DNA of 64,000 bases, taken from NCBI RefSeq assembly GCF_030929615.1, contig NZ_JAVFVU010000005.1:229753-293752 (forward strand). The letters are read 5' to 3'. A model generated the notes under the pieces. The model saw nothing but the letters and a program-made list of their open reading frames with translations, was not told where the DNA came from and ran no database searches. Positions 36,561 through 45,497 of this stretch are shown piece by piece (the first letter of the stretch is position 1; the number at the start of each line of letters is the position of its first letter). Origin of the DNA: Dyadobacter sp. LHD-138 (GTDB lineage: Bacteria; Bacteroidota; Bacteroidia; Cytophagales; Spirosomataceae). The position numbers were made by a program, and so were the translations under genes.

Positions 36561-38318
36561 TTATTTCTTCTTCGGAGCTGGTTTTTTAGCTGGTGTAGTA
36601 GCAGCCGTTCCAGTTGAATCAGCCGCTGGCGAAGGAGCCATGCCAAGTGCCTCTTTCGCGGCAGCATTGTTAGGATCAATTGCCAATAGCTTTGTCCAGT
36701 ATTCCTTAGATTTTGCTTCGTCTTTCAGCGTAGTCTGAGCATGGAAGGCCAAATAGTTATAAGCCAATTTCAGGTATGACTTGTATTTAGAAGGATCAGG
36801 ATCCTTTTCTACCAATTCAGTAAGCTTCAAATAATGCGGAGCTGAAATTCCTTTATCAATATTTTCCTGTTTGTCGTATGCGTTGTAAAGCGTACTTGCT
36901 CTCCAGTAATAGCCATATGGCCAATCAGGAAGTTTTTGCGTAACCGTTGCAAAAGTTGAATCGGCCGACAAATAAAGATTGCGTTTTGCAGCAGCGATCT
37001 GAGCACTGTCACCAGCAGCGTTGCTGCTAGCACCCATAACACCGGCCGACTGAAATTTAGAAAGTCCCAGGTAGTAGTAATCATTTGCAGATGCCTTAGC
37101 CGTATCTAACGCAATGCCTTTGGCATAGGCTTTCGACGAGTTAGGGAAATCTTTTGCAGCGTAGTACAATGCGCCAATTTCTTTGTAAGTATTAGCAGCT
37201 TCTGTTTTGTTGGTATCCAAATCAGCACCTTTCAAAATATACTTCACACCCGTTGAGTCATATCCTTTGCCATCCGTAACTTTTGCGTTGTAAGCACGGC
37301 CAAGATATTTGTAGTCTTCTCCGATCACCTTTTCAGGCGCTACTTTGATAAACTCGGTCAAATTTTGAATTGCCTTATCCGGTTCGTTGGTTTTGGCATA
37401 AGACCATCCATACATACGAAGCGTGATCGGATTGTTGATCTTTCCTTTCATTTCTTCAAGAATCTGCAAAGACTTCGCGTAGTCATCAGCTGTAAATGCA
37501 AACTGAGCGGCACGAAGTTTTGTTTCAGGATCAAGATTTCCACTTTTCTGCATATAAAGATCGTAGTTGTCAGCAGCCTGTTTGAATTTCTGAGCGAAGA
37601 AATAAAGCTCAGCCAGGTCTTTATAAGCAGGACCAAAATTAGGATCTGCTTCAATTGCCTTTTTGTAGTTTTCAAGGGCAAGGTTATAGTTCTTTCCTCT
37701 CAAATACACAGAACCGATACGGTTATGCGCAACGGCATAGTTAGGTTTTGCAGTCAGTGCATATTCGTAAGCAGTTACCGCAGCTCCGCCTTCGTTACGC
37801 AACATCAAAGCATCACCTTTTGCGATGTATGCATCCGCAAGATTTTTATCTCTCTTCACAGCTTCGTCCAAAAGTCTGATCGCTTCCGCAGGATCATTCG
37901 ATTTTTCGAACAAAGTATAAGCTTCACCGATACGGAAAAGCACTTCCGCATCTTTTCCTTTTTTCTTTTCAGCAAGTGTGAACAATTCCTTTGCTTTTGC
38001 ACGATCTCCTTTTCCCAAGGCTACTGTTCCAAGACCCACCTGATTCAAATAAGATTTCTCATCAGTCTGAATACCTTTTTCAAAAGCCTTTTGCGCCTCA
38101 TCCAACTGTTTGGTAATTACATAATAATAACCCAGGTAATATTGGTTATCGGCCGAAGGAGTTCCCGCTGCCAGTTTTGTAAACAATTCACCTGCATCCT
38201 TATTACGCTCAGCGTGTAACAAAGCCAAACCGTCCTGTACTGTTTGTGCGTGTACCTTTACCAAAGAAAATACGCATAATACCAGCGCTACTAACTTCAT
38301 TCTCATGTTTCTGTTCAT
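36561..38318 (-). CDS. Exported TPR repeat protein
   Basis: A 585-residue protein with a signal peptide (MRMKLVALVLCVFSLVKVHAQ) and many tetratricopeptide repeats across residues about 25-540, seen as repeated Ala/Gly/Tyr helical pairs such as AYIAKGDALMLRNEGGAAV. The tail is Ala/Pro/Thr-rich and ends PAPKKK. I chose ATG 38318; an in-frame start at 38360 lies outside the signal peptide. It is the last gene of the ExbB-ExbD-TonB-PstS cluster and probably a periplasmic scaffold for that system. Confidence 0.85.
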   Translation of the reverse strand: MNRNMRMKLVALVLCVFSLVKVHAQTVQDGLALLHAERNKDAGELFTKLAAGTPSADNQYYLGYYYVITKQLDEAQKAFEKGIQTDEKSYLNQVGLGTVALGKGDRAKAKELFTLAEKKKGKDAEVLFRIGEAYTLFEKSNDPAEAIRLLDEAVKRDKNLADAYIAKGDALMLRNEGGAAVTAYEYALTAKPNYAVAHNRIGSVYLRGKNYNLALENYKKAIEADPNFGPAYKDLAELYFFAQKFKQAADNYDLYMQKSGNLDPETKLRAAQFAFTADDYAKSLQILEEMKGKINNPITLRMYGWSYAKTNEPDKAIQNLTEFIKVAPEKVIGEDYKYLGRAYNAKVTDGKGYDSTGVKYILKGADLDTNKTEAANTYKEIGALYYAAKDFPNSSKAYAKGIALDTAKASANDYYYLGLSKFQSAGVMGASSNAAGDSAQIAAAKRNLYLSADSTFATVTQKLPDWPYGYYWRASTLYNAYDKQENIDKGISAPHYLKLTELVEKDPDPSKYKSYLKLAYNYLAFHAQTTLKDEAKSKEYWTKLLAIDPNNAAAKEALGMAPSPAADSTGTAATTPAKKPAPKKK

Positions 38319-38397
38319 TTTTACCCGGTTAATATAATGACAAAAAATTTGGCCTTTCAATAAACAAGTTCCAAATGTAATAAATTGTATAAGAACA

Positions 38398-39375
38398 CTA
38401 AAAATTTTGTCCGGTCCTTATTTCCAGTTCCCTTGGATACACCACGGTTGGAATCAATCCCATCTTTTGAATGATCAATCCGCCAACATCCCTGGCAATA
38501 TAATTTAACATGCCACCGCCAAGCCCGGCATACCCTTCCCGGATGATAATATACACATCTCGGGTAAGCGGATAGTTTTTTAATTCCAGTCCATTTTGGA
38601 ACGGCTGATAATACTCTGCAACCGAAGCAGGATTTGACCGTTGAGAAACACCCAGGACCCTTATACCCTGCGAAAGCTCCCTTGCCAGCTTCTCGTGCCC
38701 GTTGCTGATCCAGTTTACCCCGATAATACCAAGGCTTAGAGGGTTCTTTTTAATATCGTCAACGACATTTTTGTTCGATCCCGCCGATGTAATTCTAAGA
38801 TTTTGAATGGTCTTCAAGTTGAACTTGGTCATTACAAAATTAAGATTACTTGAATTCGCATTGTCAAAAACAAGTGTAATTGCACCTTTCTGGCTACTTC
38901 CTTTCAGTTGCGACCAATCTGTTATTTTCCCCTCAAAGACAAGCTTAAGCTCATCCATTGTAATTAAACTGTCGATATTACTCGGATTCACAACAAGGGC
39001 AATGCCATCCAGTGCAATGTGATGGGCTTTTTGAATCCCCTCCTGCTGTTTTACCATCACCACTTCCTTTTCGCTCAATTGTCTGGTCGTAAACGCCATC
39101 CTGACGCTATCCTTCAAAAGTGCAAGAATAGCCTCCTGTTCCGGTTTGTATACCACATTAAAATGGGCTCTGGGATAAATTCCCTGATATGCTTTCGTCA
39201 ATGCCTCTACCAATGGCTTGAACGATTCATCCGATGCTATCGTGATCGTTCCCTGAACGGGATTATCCCTTTCCTTTTTGGAGGACTGAGTACATCCCGA
39301 AAGAAAGAAAACCGTACATACAATGCCTATCCCCGCGCTGAACAAATATCTCATGCTTCTTTTACGATAACTCAT
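38398..39375 (-). CDS. PstS-like substrate-binding lipoprotein
   Basis: A 325-residue lipoprotein: lipobox FLSGC with Cys at residue 28, then a PstS-type periplasmic binding fold (GTITIASDESFKPLVEAL, ALDGIALVVNP, LSLGIIGVNWI). Typical PstS proteins bind phosphate for an ABC transporter, but no pstCAB is present; the gene lies in a TonB-energising cluster. ATG 39375 overlaps the upstream stop as ATGA, which decides the start and indicates translational coupling. Ligand unknown. Confidence 0.85.
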   Translation of the reverse strand: MSYRKRSMRYLFSAGIGIVCTVFFLSGCTQSSKKERDNPVQGTITIASDESFKPLVEALTKAYQGIYPRAHFNVVYKPEQEAILALLKDSVRMAFTTRQLSEKEVVMVKQQEGIQKAHHIALDGIALVVNPSNIDSLITMDELKLVFEGKITDWSQLKGSSQKGAITLVFDNANSSNLNFVMTKFNLKTIQNLRITSAGSNKNVVDDIKKNPLSLGIIGVNWISNGHEKLARELSQGIRVLGVSQRSNPASVAEYYQPFQNGLELKNYPLTRDVYIIIREGYAGLGGGMLNYIARDVGGLIIQKMGLIPTVVYPRELEIRTGQNF

Positions 39376-39575
39376 TTCTTCCAAACCCTGTAACCACGGT
39401 AAAACCCGTATAAAATAAGTATGCCAGCAAATGCATATCGCTGCATACTACCAACAGGGAGCAAATTAAAAGATAAGGAGGAGGCGATCAAGTAGATCCC
39501 TCCTCCTATATATGTAAGAGCCATTAACAAAGAAGCAAGATCAATGATCTTCTCATGCAATGGTTTTTCCTTCAT
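39372..39575 (-). CDS. Small two-helix membrane protein of the TonB cluster
   Basis: A 67-residue protein with two hydrophobic helices (about residues 12-32 and 46-60) and a basic C-terminus (YRGYRVWKK). It is 3 bp after tonB and overlaps the next gene by 4 bp, so it is firmly inside the operon. Function unknown; perhaps an accessory of the ExbB-ExbD-TonB complex. Confidence 0.75.
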   Translation of the reverse strand: MKEKPLHEKIIDLASLLMALTYIGGGIYLIASSLSFNLLPVGSMQRYAFAGILILYGFYRGYRVWKK

Positions 39576-39578
39576 GAA

Positions 39579-40403
39579 TTACTCAAGTTGGAAATTAATA
39601 GGCAAGTTATACTTCACCCGCACTGCACGTCCTGATTGTTTACCTGGTTTCCACTTCGGCATTGCTTTCACAACACGCATAGCTTCCTCATCACAACCAA
39701 AACCCAAGCCTTTAAGTACTGAAACATCCTGAATACTTCCATCCGTATTTACAACGAATGACATAAATACTCTTCCTGAAACGTTCGCACGGGAAGCTGC
39801 ACTCGGATATTTCATGTTCTTACTTAAGAACTTGTACATTTCACTCGTTCCCCCCGGGAACTCAGGCTGTTGTTCAACCACTGTAAATACTTTTTCTTCA
39901 GCAGGAGCGGCTTCCACAACAACACCTTTACTTGGCGCAGCTACTTGTTCCGGAGCCACGATTACCTCGTTAGCATTTGGATCACCTTCTACCGTTTTTT
40001 CAGCAATTACAGCTTCCTTAAGGTCCTCAACCGTTGGCGGAGGCGTTTCCTCAGGAACTTTCTCATCCATTTTTACCTCAGGAGGTAAAAACTTCACCGT
40101 GGCTACCTTAGGCTGCTCAATTGGCGGCGGTGGTGGCGGTGGTGGCTCCGTAGGGTCGATTGGCGGTGGCGGCAAGTTCATTAAATCCACGTTAACCATT
40201 ACTTCCTCTTTTTCTTCGTCGCCCTTAAATGCATCAATAAGTGCAGGTGAGAACATTGCAAAAACAAAAAGAGCAGCGCCGATCAAAGTTGATTTGGTAA
40301 TATCTGCACGATATCCCCTTCTCAGTGAAAATGCACCATACGCCTTATTACGATTGGCAAACACTATATCATCCAGTGTCGCATTCGGGCTAACTTCTGC
40401 CAT
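39579..40403 (-). CDS. tonB: Energy transducer TonB
   Basis: Transmits proton-motive force from ExbB/ExbD across the periplasm to outer-membrane transporters. 274 residues: a cytoplasmic N-terminus, one membrane helix (about residues 34-56, IGAALFVFAMFSPALI), a Pro-rich span (runs of PPPP and PEEKPP-like residues 75-130) and a C-terminal TonB domain with YP and GRVFMSFVVNTDGSI before the WKPGKQ segment. Third functional component after exbB and two exbD genes. Confidence 0.93.
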   Translation of the reverse strand: MAEVSPNATLDDIVFANRNKAYGAFSLRRGYRADITKSTLIGAALFVFAMFSPALIDAFKGDEEKEEVMVNVDLMNLPPPPIDPTEPPPPPPPPIEQPKVATVKFLPPEVKMDEKVPEETPPPTVEDLKEAVIAEKTVEGDPNANEVIVAPEQVAAPSKGVVVEAAPAEEKVFTVVEQQPEFPGGTSEMYKFLSKNMKYPSAASRANVSGRVFMSFVVNTDGSIQDVSVLKGLGFGCDEEAMRVVKAMPKWKPGKQSGRAVRVKYNLPINFQLE

Positions 40404-40457
40404 GGCGTTTAAATTAAAAAGTTAAAAATCATTATTTCCAAACCTCATCAACAATGA

Positions 40458-41027
40458 TTAAGGCTTTACTTTGTCTCCAAGTAACTTTTTCTCCGAGTCA
40501 GTAAGCTCGTCAACAAGCGCGTACTTTTTAGACTTGGTGATGGCCATTTCATCCAACACATCAACCATGTTTTTATAAGTAGACACAACCGTCGGCTTAA
40601 TTACTACGACGAAAGCACCGTATCCTTTTTCATCTTTCGGATATGCTGCATTGATACGCTTTGATGATTCGAAAATCACGCTTCTCAAATCTGATCCAAA
40701 ACGAGTAGTCTTCAAAGACTCTTCTGCTTTGGGATCATCTGCTGCAATACCATCAAGGTAATACACATCATCGTTCTTACCCATAAACAGAGTTAAAACT
40801 TTCGATGCCTTCAATGGTTCAGTTTTCACAGTTTCTTCTGTCTTATCCGGAACATTCAATGTCATCGACGTAGGTTTCGACATTGTTGTTGCAAGCATAA
40901 AAAATGTGATAAGCAAGAAACCTAAATCCACCATGGGTGTCATATCGACGCGGGTGGACATTTTCTTGCCCCGAACCTTACCGCCGTCTTTACCACCACC
41001 ACCACCGCTTTCTTCTATTGCTGCCAT
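40458..41027 (-). CDS. exbD: Biopolymer transport protein ExbD, second copy
   Basis: A 189-residue ExbD-type subunit. A Gly/Lys-rich N-terminus precedes the membrane helix TPMVDLGFLLITFFMLATT with the proton-path Asp; a periplasmic domain follows. It differs clearly from the neighbouring ExbD, so the pair is not a recent duplication. Located 27 bp after exbD copy one. Confidence 0.92.
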   Translation of the reverse strand: MAAIEESGGGGGKDGGKVRGKKMSTRVDMTPMVDLGFLLITFFMLATTMSKPTSMTLNVPDKTEETVKTEPLKASKVLTLFMGKNDDVYYLDGIAADDPKAEESLKTTRFGSDLRSVIFESSKRINAAYPKDEKGYGAFVVVIKPTVVSTYKNMVDVLDEMAITKSKKYALVDELTDSEKKLLGDKVKP

Positions 41028-41054
41028 GTTGTTCTTTTATTTCTGGTGAAATAC

Positions 41055-41669
41055 TTAATCCATCTTGAAACCGGCAGGCGCGTCTTCACTTGCGGTAATC
41101 AGGTTGAATTTGTTAATATTCTGTGACTGAAGGTTTCCTAACACATCCTTGAAAACAGGGAACTTTGCCAGGTTATCTCCTTTCAGAGCGATTCTCAATC
41201 CAGGATCTGCTTTCCTTGCAGCATAAACCCAGTCAGCCAGTTCACTTGTTCCTGTCGAATCAACAGGAATACCCGGCTGCTTGATCTGCGCTTTCTGAGC
41301 ATCAGGTGTAGCAAGGAATGCTTTCAACTGGTTCAGCGGAAATCCAAAACTTGACTGAAGTGCAAACTTCTGTTTTTCCAGCTCAGTAAAAGAAATCCCT
41401 TTTGCCTGGGCGATGTTATCCAACATAGCCATTCTAGTCGGCGGAGCATCCACACCAAAGTAAACTTTACCCGCTTTGTCAATACTAATGATCATAATTT
41501 TATCATCCGGTACTTTGATCGTAGACACAGAACTTGGCGTTGTAACCTCCGCGTCGTTGGTCTTAAAAGTAGCCGTCATAATAAAGAATGTCAGTAGTAA
41601 GAACGCCACATCCGTCATCGCCGTCATATCGGTATGAGGCGGATGTTTCTTAGGCTTAACTATTGCCAT
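41055..41669 (-). CDS. exbD: Biopolymer transport protein ExbD, first copy
   Basis: A 204-residue ExbD-type subunit. The helix MTAMTDVAFLLLTFFIMTAT near residue 14 carries the conserved Asp. The periplasmic domain is longer than in classical ExbD, with a region near residues 90-140 rich in Lys/Gln/Ala. It works with ExbB to form the proton channel that energises TonB. Confidence 0.92.
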   Translation of the reverse strand: MAIVKPKKHPPHTDMTAMTDVAFLLLTFFIMTATFKTNDAEVTTPSSVSTIKVPDDKIMIISIDKAGKVYFGVDAPPTRMAMLDNIAQAKGISFTELEKQKFALQSSFGFPLNQLKAFLATPDAQKAQIKQPGIPVDSTGTSELADWVYAARKADPGLRIALKGDNLAKFPVFKDVLGNLQSQNINKFNLITASEDAPAGFKMD

Positions 41670-41733
41670 AACTTTACAAATATATAAGTTTTTTTGATAT
41701 TAACGAAAATTATATATCAATAGTATTAAACTA

Positions 41734-42573
41734 TTAATAATGAGCAGCAAAATTCTGCTGAAGGCTCAAACCAATTTCGTCAATACTGTAAGTCAGGTCA
41801 TCCACACGGCTGTTAAGGTATGCGTATGAGATTGTTGCAATCGCAGAAGTACCGATACCAATCGCAGTGTTGATAAGGGCCTCAGAGATACCCGCTGCAA
41901 GAGCGCCTGAATCAGAAGATCCTGATGCACCAAGAGCCGCGAACGCACGGATCATACCAAGTACCGTTCCAAGAAGAGCGATAAGTGTAGATGCTCCAGC
42001 CAATGTTGCAATGATCGTAAGGTTCTTTTGTAGCATAGGCAATTCCAAAGTAGTTGCTTCATCAACTTCTTTCTGCAAAGCTGCAAGTTTTTGTTCTTTG
42101 TCAAGTGCGCCATCCGTAGCAAGTTGTTTGTATTTCACCAAACCTGCTTTGATTACATTACCCACTGAACCTTTTTGCTTATCGCATTCTTTGATCGCTT
42201 CGTCAACTTGGTTTTTGTCAAGAAGCGCTTTGATTTTACGTACGAAAGAATCGATGCTTCCAGTACCGTTAGCTTTACCAATTGTAATGATACGCTCGAT
42301 TGTAAACACAAGTACAATAAGAAAACAAGTCATTAACAAAGGTACGATAGGTCCTCCTTCATGGACGATACCAAAATAATCACCTTGCTTTGGCCCTTTT
42401 TCATGATCTCCGTCAATAAAGTGCTCAGGAGCTCCTAAAACAAAAATGTAAACACAAAGGGCAATAACGAATAGTAGGGGGATCACCAATGCCGGGTTCA
42501 AACCACCTGAGCCTTTTGATGCTGCTATTGCAGGCTTTGGTGCTGGTGCCGGAGTCGTTGCTTTCTTTTCCAT
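41734..42573 (-). CDS. exbB: MotA/TolQ/ExbB proton channel protein
   Basis: A 279-residue inner-membrane proton channel subunit. An Ala/Pro/Lys-rich N-terminus precedes helix one (about 30-47), helix two (PIVPLLMTCFLIVLVFTIE) and the conserved block TLIALLGTVLGMIRAF followed by ISEALINTAIGIGTSAIA. First gene of the cluster exbB-exbD-exbD-tonB-small protein-PstS-like-TPR. Confidence 0.94.
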   Translation of the reverse strand: MEKKATTPAPAPKPAIAASKGSGGLNPALVIPLLFVIALCVYIFVLGAPEHFIDGDHEKGPKQGDYFGIVHEGGPIVPLLMTCFLIVLVFTIERIITIGKANGTGSIDSFVRKIKALLDKNQVDEAIKECDKQKGSVGNVIKAGLVKYKQLATDGALDKEQKLAALQKEVDEATTLELPMLQKNLTIIATLAGASTLIALLGTVLGMIRAFAALGASGSSDSGALAAGISEALINTAIGIGTSAIATISYAYLNSRVDDLTYSIDEIGLSLQQNFAAHY

Positions 42574-42690
42574 CAGACTTACTTTTAAAGGTTAAATTGA
42601 GATTTTGGTTGTGAATTAAATAAAAGTTTTGGTTAAACTAGGTTTTCGTAAAATAAAATTTTGATTGTGGTGTTACTATTTTGAATTCTA

Positions 42691-42698
42691 CAAAAGTA
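42691..42698 (-). promoter_or_regulatory. Putative -7 element for the exbB operon
   Basis: On the minus strand TACTTTTG matches TAnnTTTG, 118 bp before exbB. A TTG lies 23 bp further upstream. The long leader is A/T-rich and holds no evident structure. Confidence 0.35.
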
Positions 42699-43108
42699 TG
42701 AGTTTTCCTTTTAAAAAAAAGCAAGCTTTTGTCGGGTTTTTTTATTCCATTTATTCATGAAATATTTGTCAATTGTACATTTTAAAGAATGCCTACTCAA
42801 TCGGGTTTTGTTCTTTTCATCTATTTTTCATTGATAAAGAACGATATATAGGCATTTTAATGAGTTATATAAAATTGCACTATACGCTACAAAGCCTGAG
42901 AACATATTTTTTCAAATGGGCTATTCCATTTGAAAAAATTTTATCATTTGTCTTCAAAAGCAAATTTTATTCGCCAACTACTGATTTGTTTTGGGATAAT
43001 TTAAAGATTCTCCTGCCCGAAAAATCTCACGCTTTCAAATTCGGATTATTTCCAACTACAAAAATCCGAATTCATACCACCATATTCTTTTCAAAAGTCC
43101 AATATCTG
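42699..43108. other. A/T-rich intergenic stretch without a supported gene
   Basis: Between the divergent exbB and gatC promoters. A 119-codon frame starting with TTG is open here, but its composition is Phe/Lys/Ile-rich as expected for A/T-rich noncoding DNA and it ends inside the gatC promoter. I see no RNA gene or repeat. Confidence 0.6.
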
Positions 43109-43137
43109 TTTGAGTTCGCAAAAATGTGGTAATTTTG
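43109..43137 (+). promoter_or_regulatory. Putative gatC promoter
   Basis: TTTG (43109-43112), 17 bp, TAATTTTG (43130-43137): a full match to the Bacteroidota promoter form, 46 bp before gatC. Confidence 0.55.
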
Positions 43138-43183
43138 AATTCTATTTAACAGCCGGATGCTAACATAACAAATTCTTAATACA

Positions 43184-43471
43184 ATGAAAATAGACCACGA
43201 CTCTCTGAAAAAAATAGCGCATCTGGCCAAACTCCATGTAAAACCCGAAGAAGAAGCCGCTCTACTCACCAGCATGGATAGTGTTTTGACATGGATGGAG
43301 CAGTTAAACGAAATCGATACGGAAGGTGTGGAGCCTTTGACACACATTATGGATGAAGTCAACAGTTGGCGCGAAGACTCGGGAAACAACATGTTGTCCA
43401 GGGAAGAAGCACTGGCCAATGCGCCAAGTCAGGATGGCACCTATATAAAGGTACCCAAGGTAATCGAATAG
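43184..43471 (+). CDS. gatC: Asp/Glu-tRNA(Asn/Gln) amidotransferase subunit C
   Basis: Small subunit of the GatCAB amidotransferase, which converts Glu-tRNA(Gln) or Asp-tRNA(Asn) to the amidated form. 95 residues with the typical opening KKIAHLAKLHVKPEE, the central EQLNEIDTEGVEPLTHIM and the C-terminal FIKVPKVIE-like YIKVPKVIE. gatA and gatB are not in the window. Confidence 0.95.
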   Translation: MKIDHDSLKKIAHLAKLHVKPEEEAALLTSMDSVLTWMEQLNEIDTEGVEPLTHIMDEVNSWREDSGNNMLSREEALANAPSQDGTYIKVPKVIE

Positions 43472-43475
43472 GTTA

Positions 43476-44267
43476 CTATAGTATAAGGTTAAATTCGTCA
43501 GCGTCGAGATAGGCCGGAAAGGATTGCCGGTATTTCTGAAGTTCCGGCTTTGAGAGATAAACGATCTTTTCCGTCTCTTTATTCCCCAGATCAAAAAGAG
43601 GTTCCCCTAAAAAGTCCAGCGCGGCCGAGTCGCCCTGATGGCCGACGCCATTTGCATCCGCGCCTATCCTGTTCACGCCCACCACATAAGCCAGGTTCTC
43701 GATTGCCCGGGCTTTCAGGAGCGTTCGCCAGGCATGCGCACGGCGGGCGGGCCAGTTTGCAACATAAATCAGCAGATCGTAAGGATCAGATGCCAGATTT
43801 CTGCTCCACACCGGAAATCTCAGATCGTAACACACCAGTGGAAAAATATTCCATCCTTTCCATTTCACCAGCAACCGGGTATTCCCGGAGGTATAATTCT
43901 GGTGCTCCTCCCCCATTCTGAATAAATGCCGCTTGTCGCTGTACAAGAAAGATCCATCCGGCTGCACACACATAAGCCGGTTAAAAAAAAGACCGTTTTC
44001 CTTCACGGCAAAACTTCCGATGATCAACGCATTGGTCTGCAAAGCAATATGCTTCATCCACTTCGTTGTCGTCAGGTTCATCGGTTCTGCCAAACGGGTG
44101 TCCATTGTAAAACCTGTATTGAACATTTCAGGTAAAACAACAACATCAACCGGCTGGTCGATTCCTGCAATTTTTTCTTCCAGTGAAGAAAGATTGGCAG
44201 TAGCATCTTCCCAATACAATTCGGTTTGTATCAAACAAACCGCGAGTTTATCAACCGGATGGATCAT
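43476..44267 (-). CDS. Nitrilase family amidohydrolase (YafV/omega-amidase-like)
   Basis: A 263-residue cytoplasmic carbon-nitrogen hydrolase. The Glu-Lys-Cys triad is visible in VVLPEMFNTGF, YSDKRHLF and VCYDLRFPVWSR. The close match of these blocks to the YafV/NIT2 group suggests omega-amidase activity on alpha-keto acid amides, inferred. Start ATG 44267; a TTG two codons earlier is less likely. It is third in a minus-strand run ruvX-def-nitrilase, 27 bp after def. Confidence 0.88.
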   Translation of the reverse strand: MIHPVDKLAVCLIQTELYWEDATANLSSLEEKIAGIDQPVDVVVLPEMFNTGFTMDTRLAEPMNLTTTKWMKHIALQTNALIIGSFAVKENGLFFNRLMCVQPDGSFLYSDKRHLFRMGEEHQNYTSGNTRLLVKWKGWNIFPLVCYDLRFPVWSRNLASDPYDLLIYVANWPARRAHAWRTLLKARAIENLAYVVGVNRIGADANGVGHQGDSAALDFLGEPLFDLGNKETEKIVYLSKPELQKYRQSFPAYLDADEFNLIL

Positions 44268-44294
44268 TATCAATCAAAAAAAGCCTTTAACTTA

Positions 44295-44885
44295 TTATCT
44301 GCGTCCTGGAAAACGCATCCGGTAGTCCGCGTCAGTTTTACCTTTAGAAATATCGGTCAGTTTCTTTTTAATCAATTGTTTTTTCAGCGTCGGCAGATAA
44401 TCCACAAACAATTTACCCAGCAAATGGTCATATTCATGCTGAATAATCCGTGCGGCCATGCCTGTATATTCTTCTGTGAACTCGTTCCAGTCGGTATCAC
44501 GGTAGCGGATTACCAGCCTTTCCGGCCTGTACACATCCCCGCGGATACCCGGAATACTCAGACATCCTTCTTCAAAAGCCCATTCCTCGCCACTTTCTTC
44601 CAGAATTTCAGGATTGATGAATGTTTTTTTGAAACCAACCAGGCTCAAATCCACTTCATCATCATCGTCGTCATCTTCGTCTTTTTCACTGAAAGGCGTT
44701 CCATCAGCCACAAAAACGCGAATATTTAGTCCAACCTGCGGCGCTGCAAGGCCTACACCATTCGCAGAATACATCGTTTCGAACATATCTGCCGAAAGCT
44801 TTTTCAGGTCCATTTCATCTTTTTCTATAAAGCGGGTTGCCTTTCTTAGTATGGGGTCGCCGAAGGCTACGATTGGGTAAATCAT
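44295..44885 (-). CDS. def: Peptide deformylase
   Basis: Metalloenzyme that removes the formyl group from nascent proteins. Motif 1 GVGLAAPQ is at residues 43-50, motif 2 EGCLS at 106-110 and motif 3 HEYDH at 150-154, all intact. 196 residues. It carries an odd acidic insertion at residues 67-79 (a run of Asp and Glu) in the loop between motifs 1 and 2. Cotranscribed with ruvX upstream. Confidence 0.96.
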   Translation of the reverse strand: MIYPIVAFGDPILRKATRFIEKDEMDLKKLSADMFETMYSANGVGLAAPQVGLNIRVFVADGTPFSEKDEDDDDDDEVDLSLVGFKKTFINPEILEESGEEWAFEEGCLSIPGIRGDVYRPERLVIRYRDTDWNEFTEEYTGMAARIIQHEYDHLLGKLFVDYLPTLKKQLIKKKLTDISKGKTDADYRMRFPGRR

Positions 44886-44940
44886 CTTAATTAAGTATAT
44901 GAGATTTCTGGATAATTAAATTTAAAAAAGCATCCGGCAT

Positions 44941-45354
44941 TTATCGCCTGCTCTCCATGAAAGACTGTAAAATGATCGTCGCACTGATCTTGTCAATATT
45001 TCCTTTTTCCCGCCGGTCACTTTTTTTTGAACCTCCCGCAATCATCGACTGCAAGGCCATCGACGAAGTAAATCTTTCATCATGGGTATGGACCGGGGTG
45101 TCAGGAAAACTTTTTTTCAACAATTTTATGAACGCATGAACCCGGGGTGCATTGTCACTTTCCGTATTGTCGAGCCGACGGGGCATACCGATTATAAATG
45201 CTTCAAGTGGCTCACTTTCAGAATATTTTTTTAAAAATTCCAGCAAGTCGTGCGTTCTCACCGTATCCAGAGCCGTTGCGATAATCTGCAAAGGATCCGT
45301 TACAGCAATCCCGGTGCGTTTTGCACCATAATCAATAGCCAATAGACGAGGCAT
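44941..45354 (-). CDS. ruvX: Holliday junction resolvase-like RuvX/YqgF
   Basis: A 137-residue RNase H-fold nuclease family protein implicated in pre-16S rRNA 5' processing and in Holliday junction resolution. The opening [17 protein letters not shown] holds the first catalytic Asp; [11 protein letters not shown] and [10 protein letters not shown] follow. I set the start at ATG 45354; 40 further in-frame codons upstream lie in the divergent promoter region shared with recJ. Confidence 0.94.
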   Translation of the reverse strand: MPRLLAIDYGAKRTGIAVTDPLQIIATALDTVRTHDLLEFLKKYSESEPLEAFIIGMPRRLDNTESDNAPRVHAFIKLLKKSFPDTPVHTHDERFTSSMALQSMIAGGSKKSDRREKGNIDKISATIILQSFMESRR

Positions 45355-45497
45355 TTTTCCAGTCAATAAGTGAATAGTCGATAAACGACTAAAAATTATC
45401 TTGCAAAGATAAGACCTTTCACTTAGCTTTCCCTGATTCCGATACCCGATAATAGATTTTGATACATGCATCACAGAATCCCATTATCTTTGTCAAT

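Noticed and set aside
37365..38219. Long plus-strand open frame (284 codons) opposite the TPR gene
   Set aside because: Ser/Phe/Ile/Cys-rich composition of an antisense shadow; the TPR gene on the minus strand has a signal peptide, repeats and operon context.
39814..40425. Plus-strand Ser/Gly/Thr-rich frame opposite tonB
   Set aside because: Its Gly-rich run is only the reverse reading of the TonB proline codons.
42773..43132. Possible 119-codon gene in the exbB-gatC gap
   Set aside because: TTG start, A/T-driven Phe/Lys/Ile composition and overlap with the likely gatC promoter.
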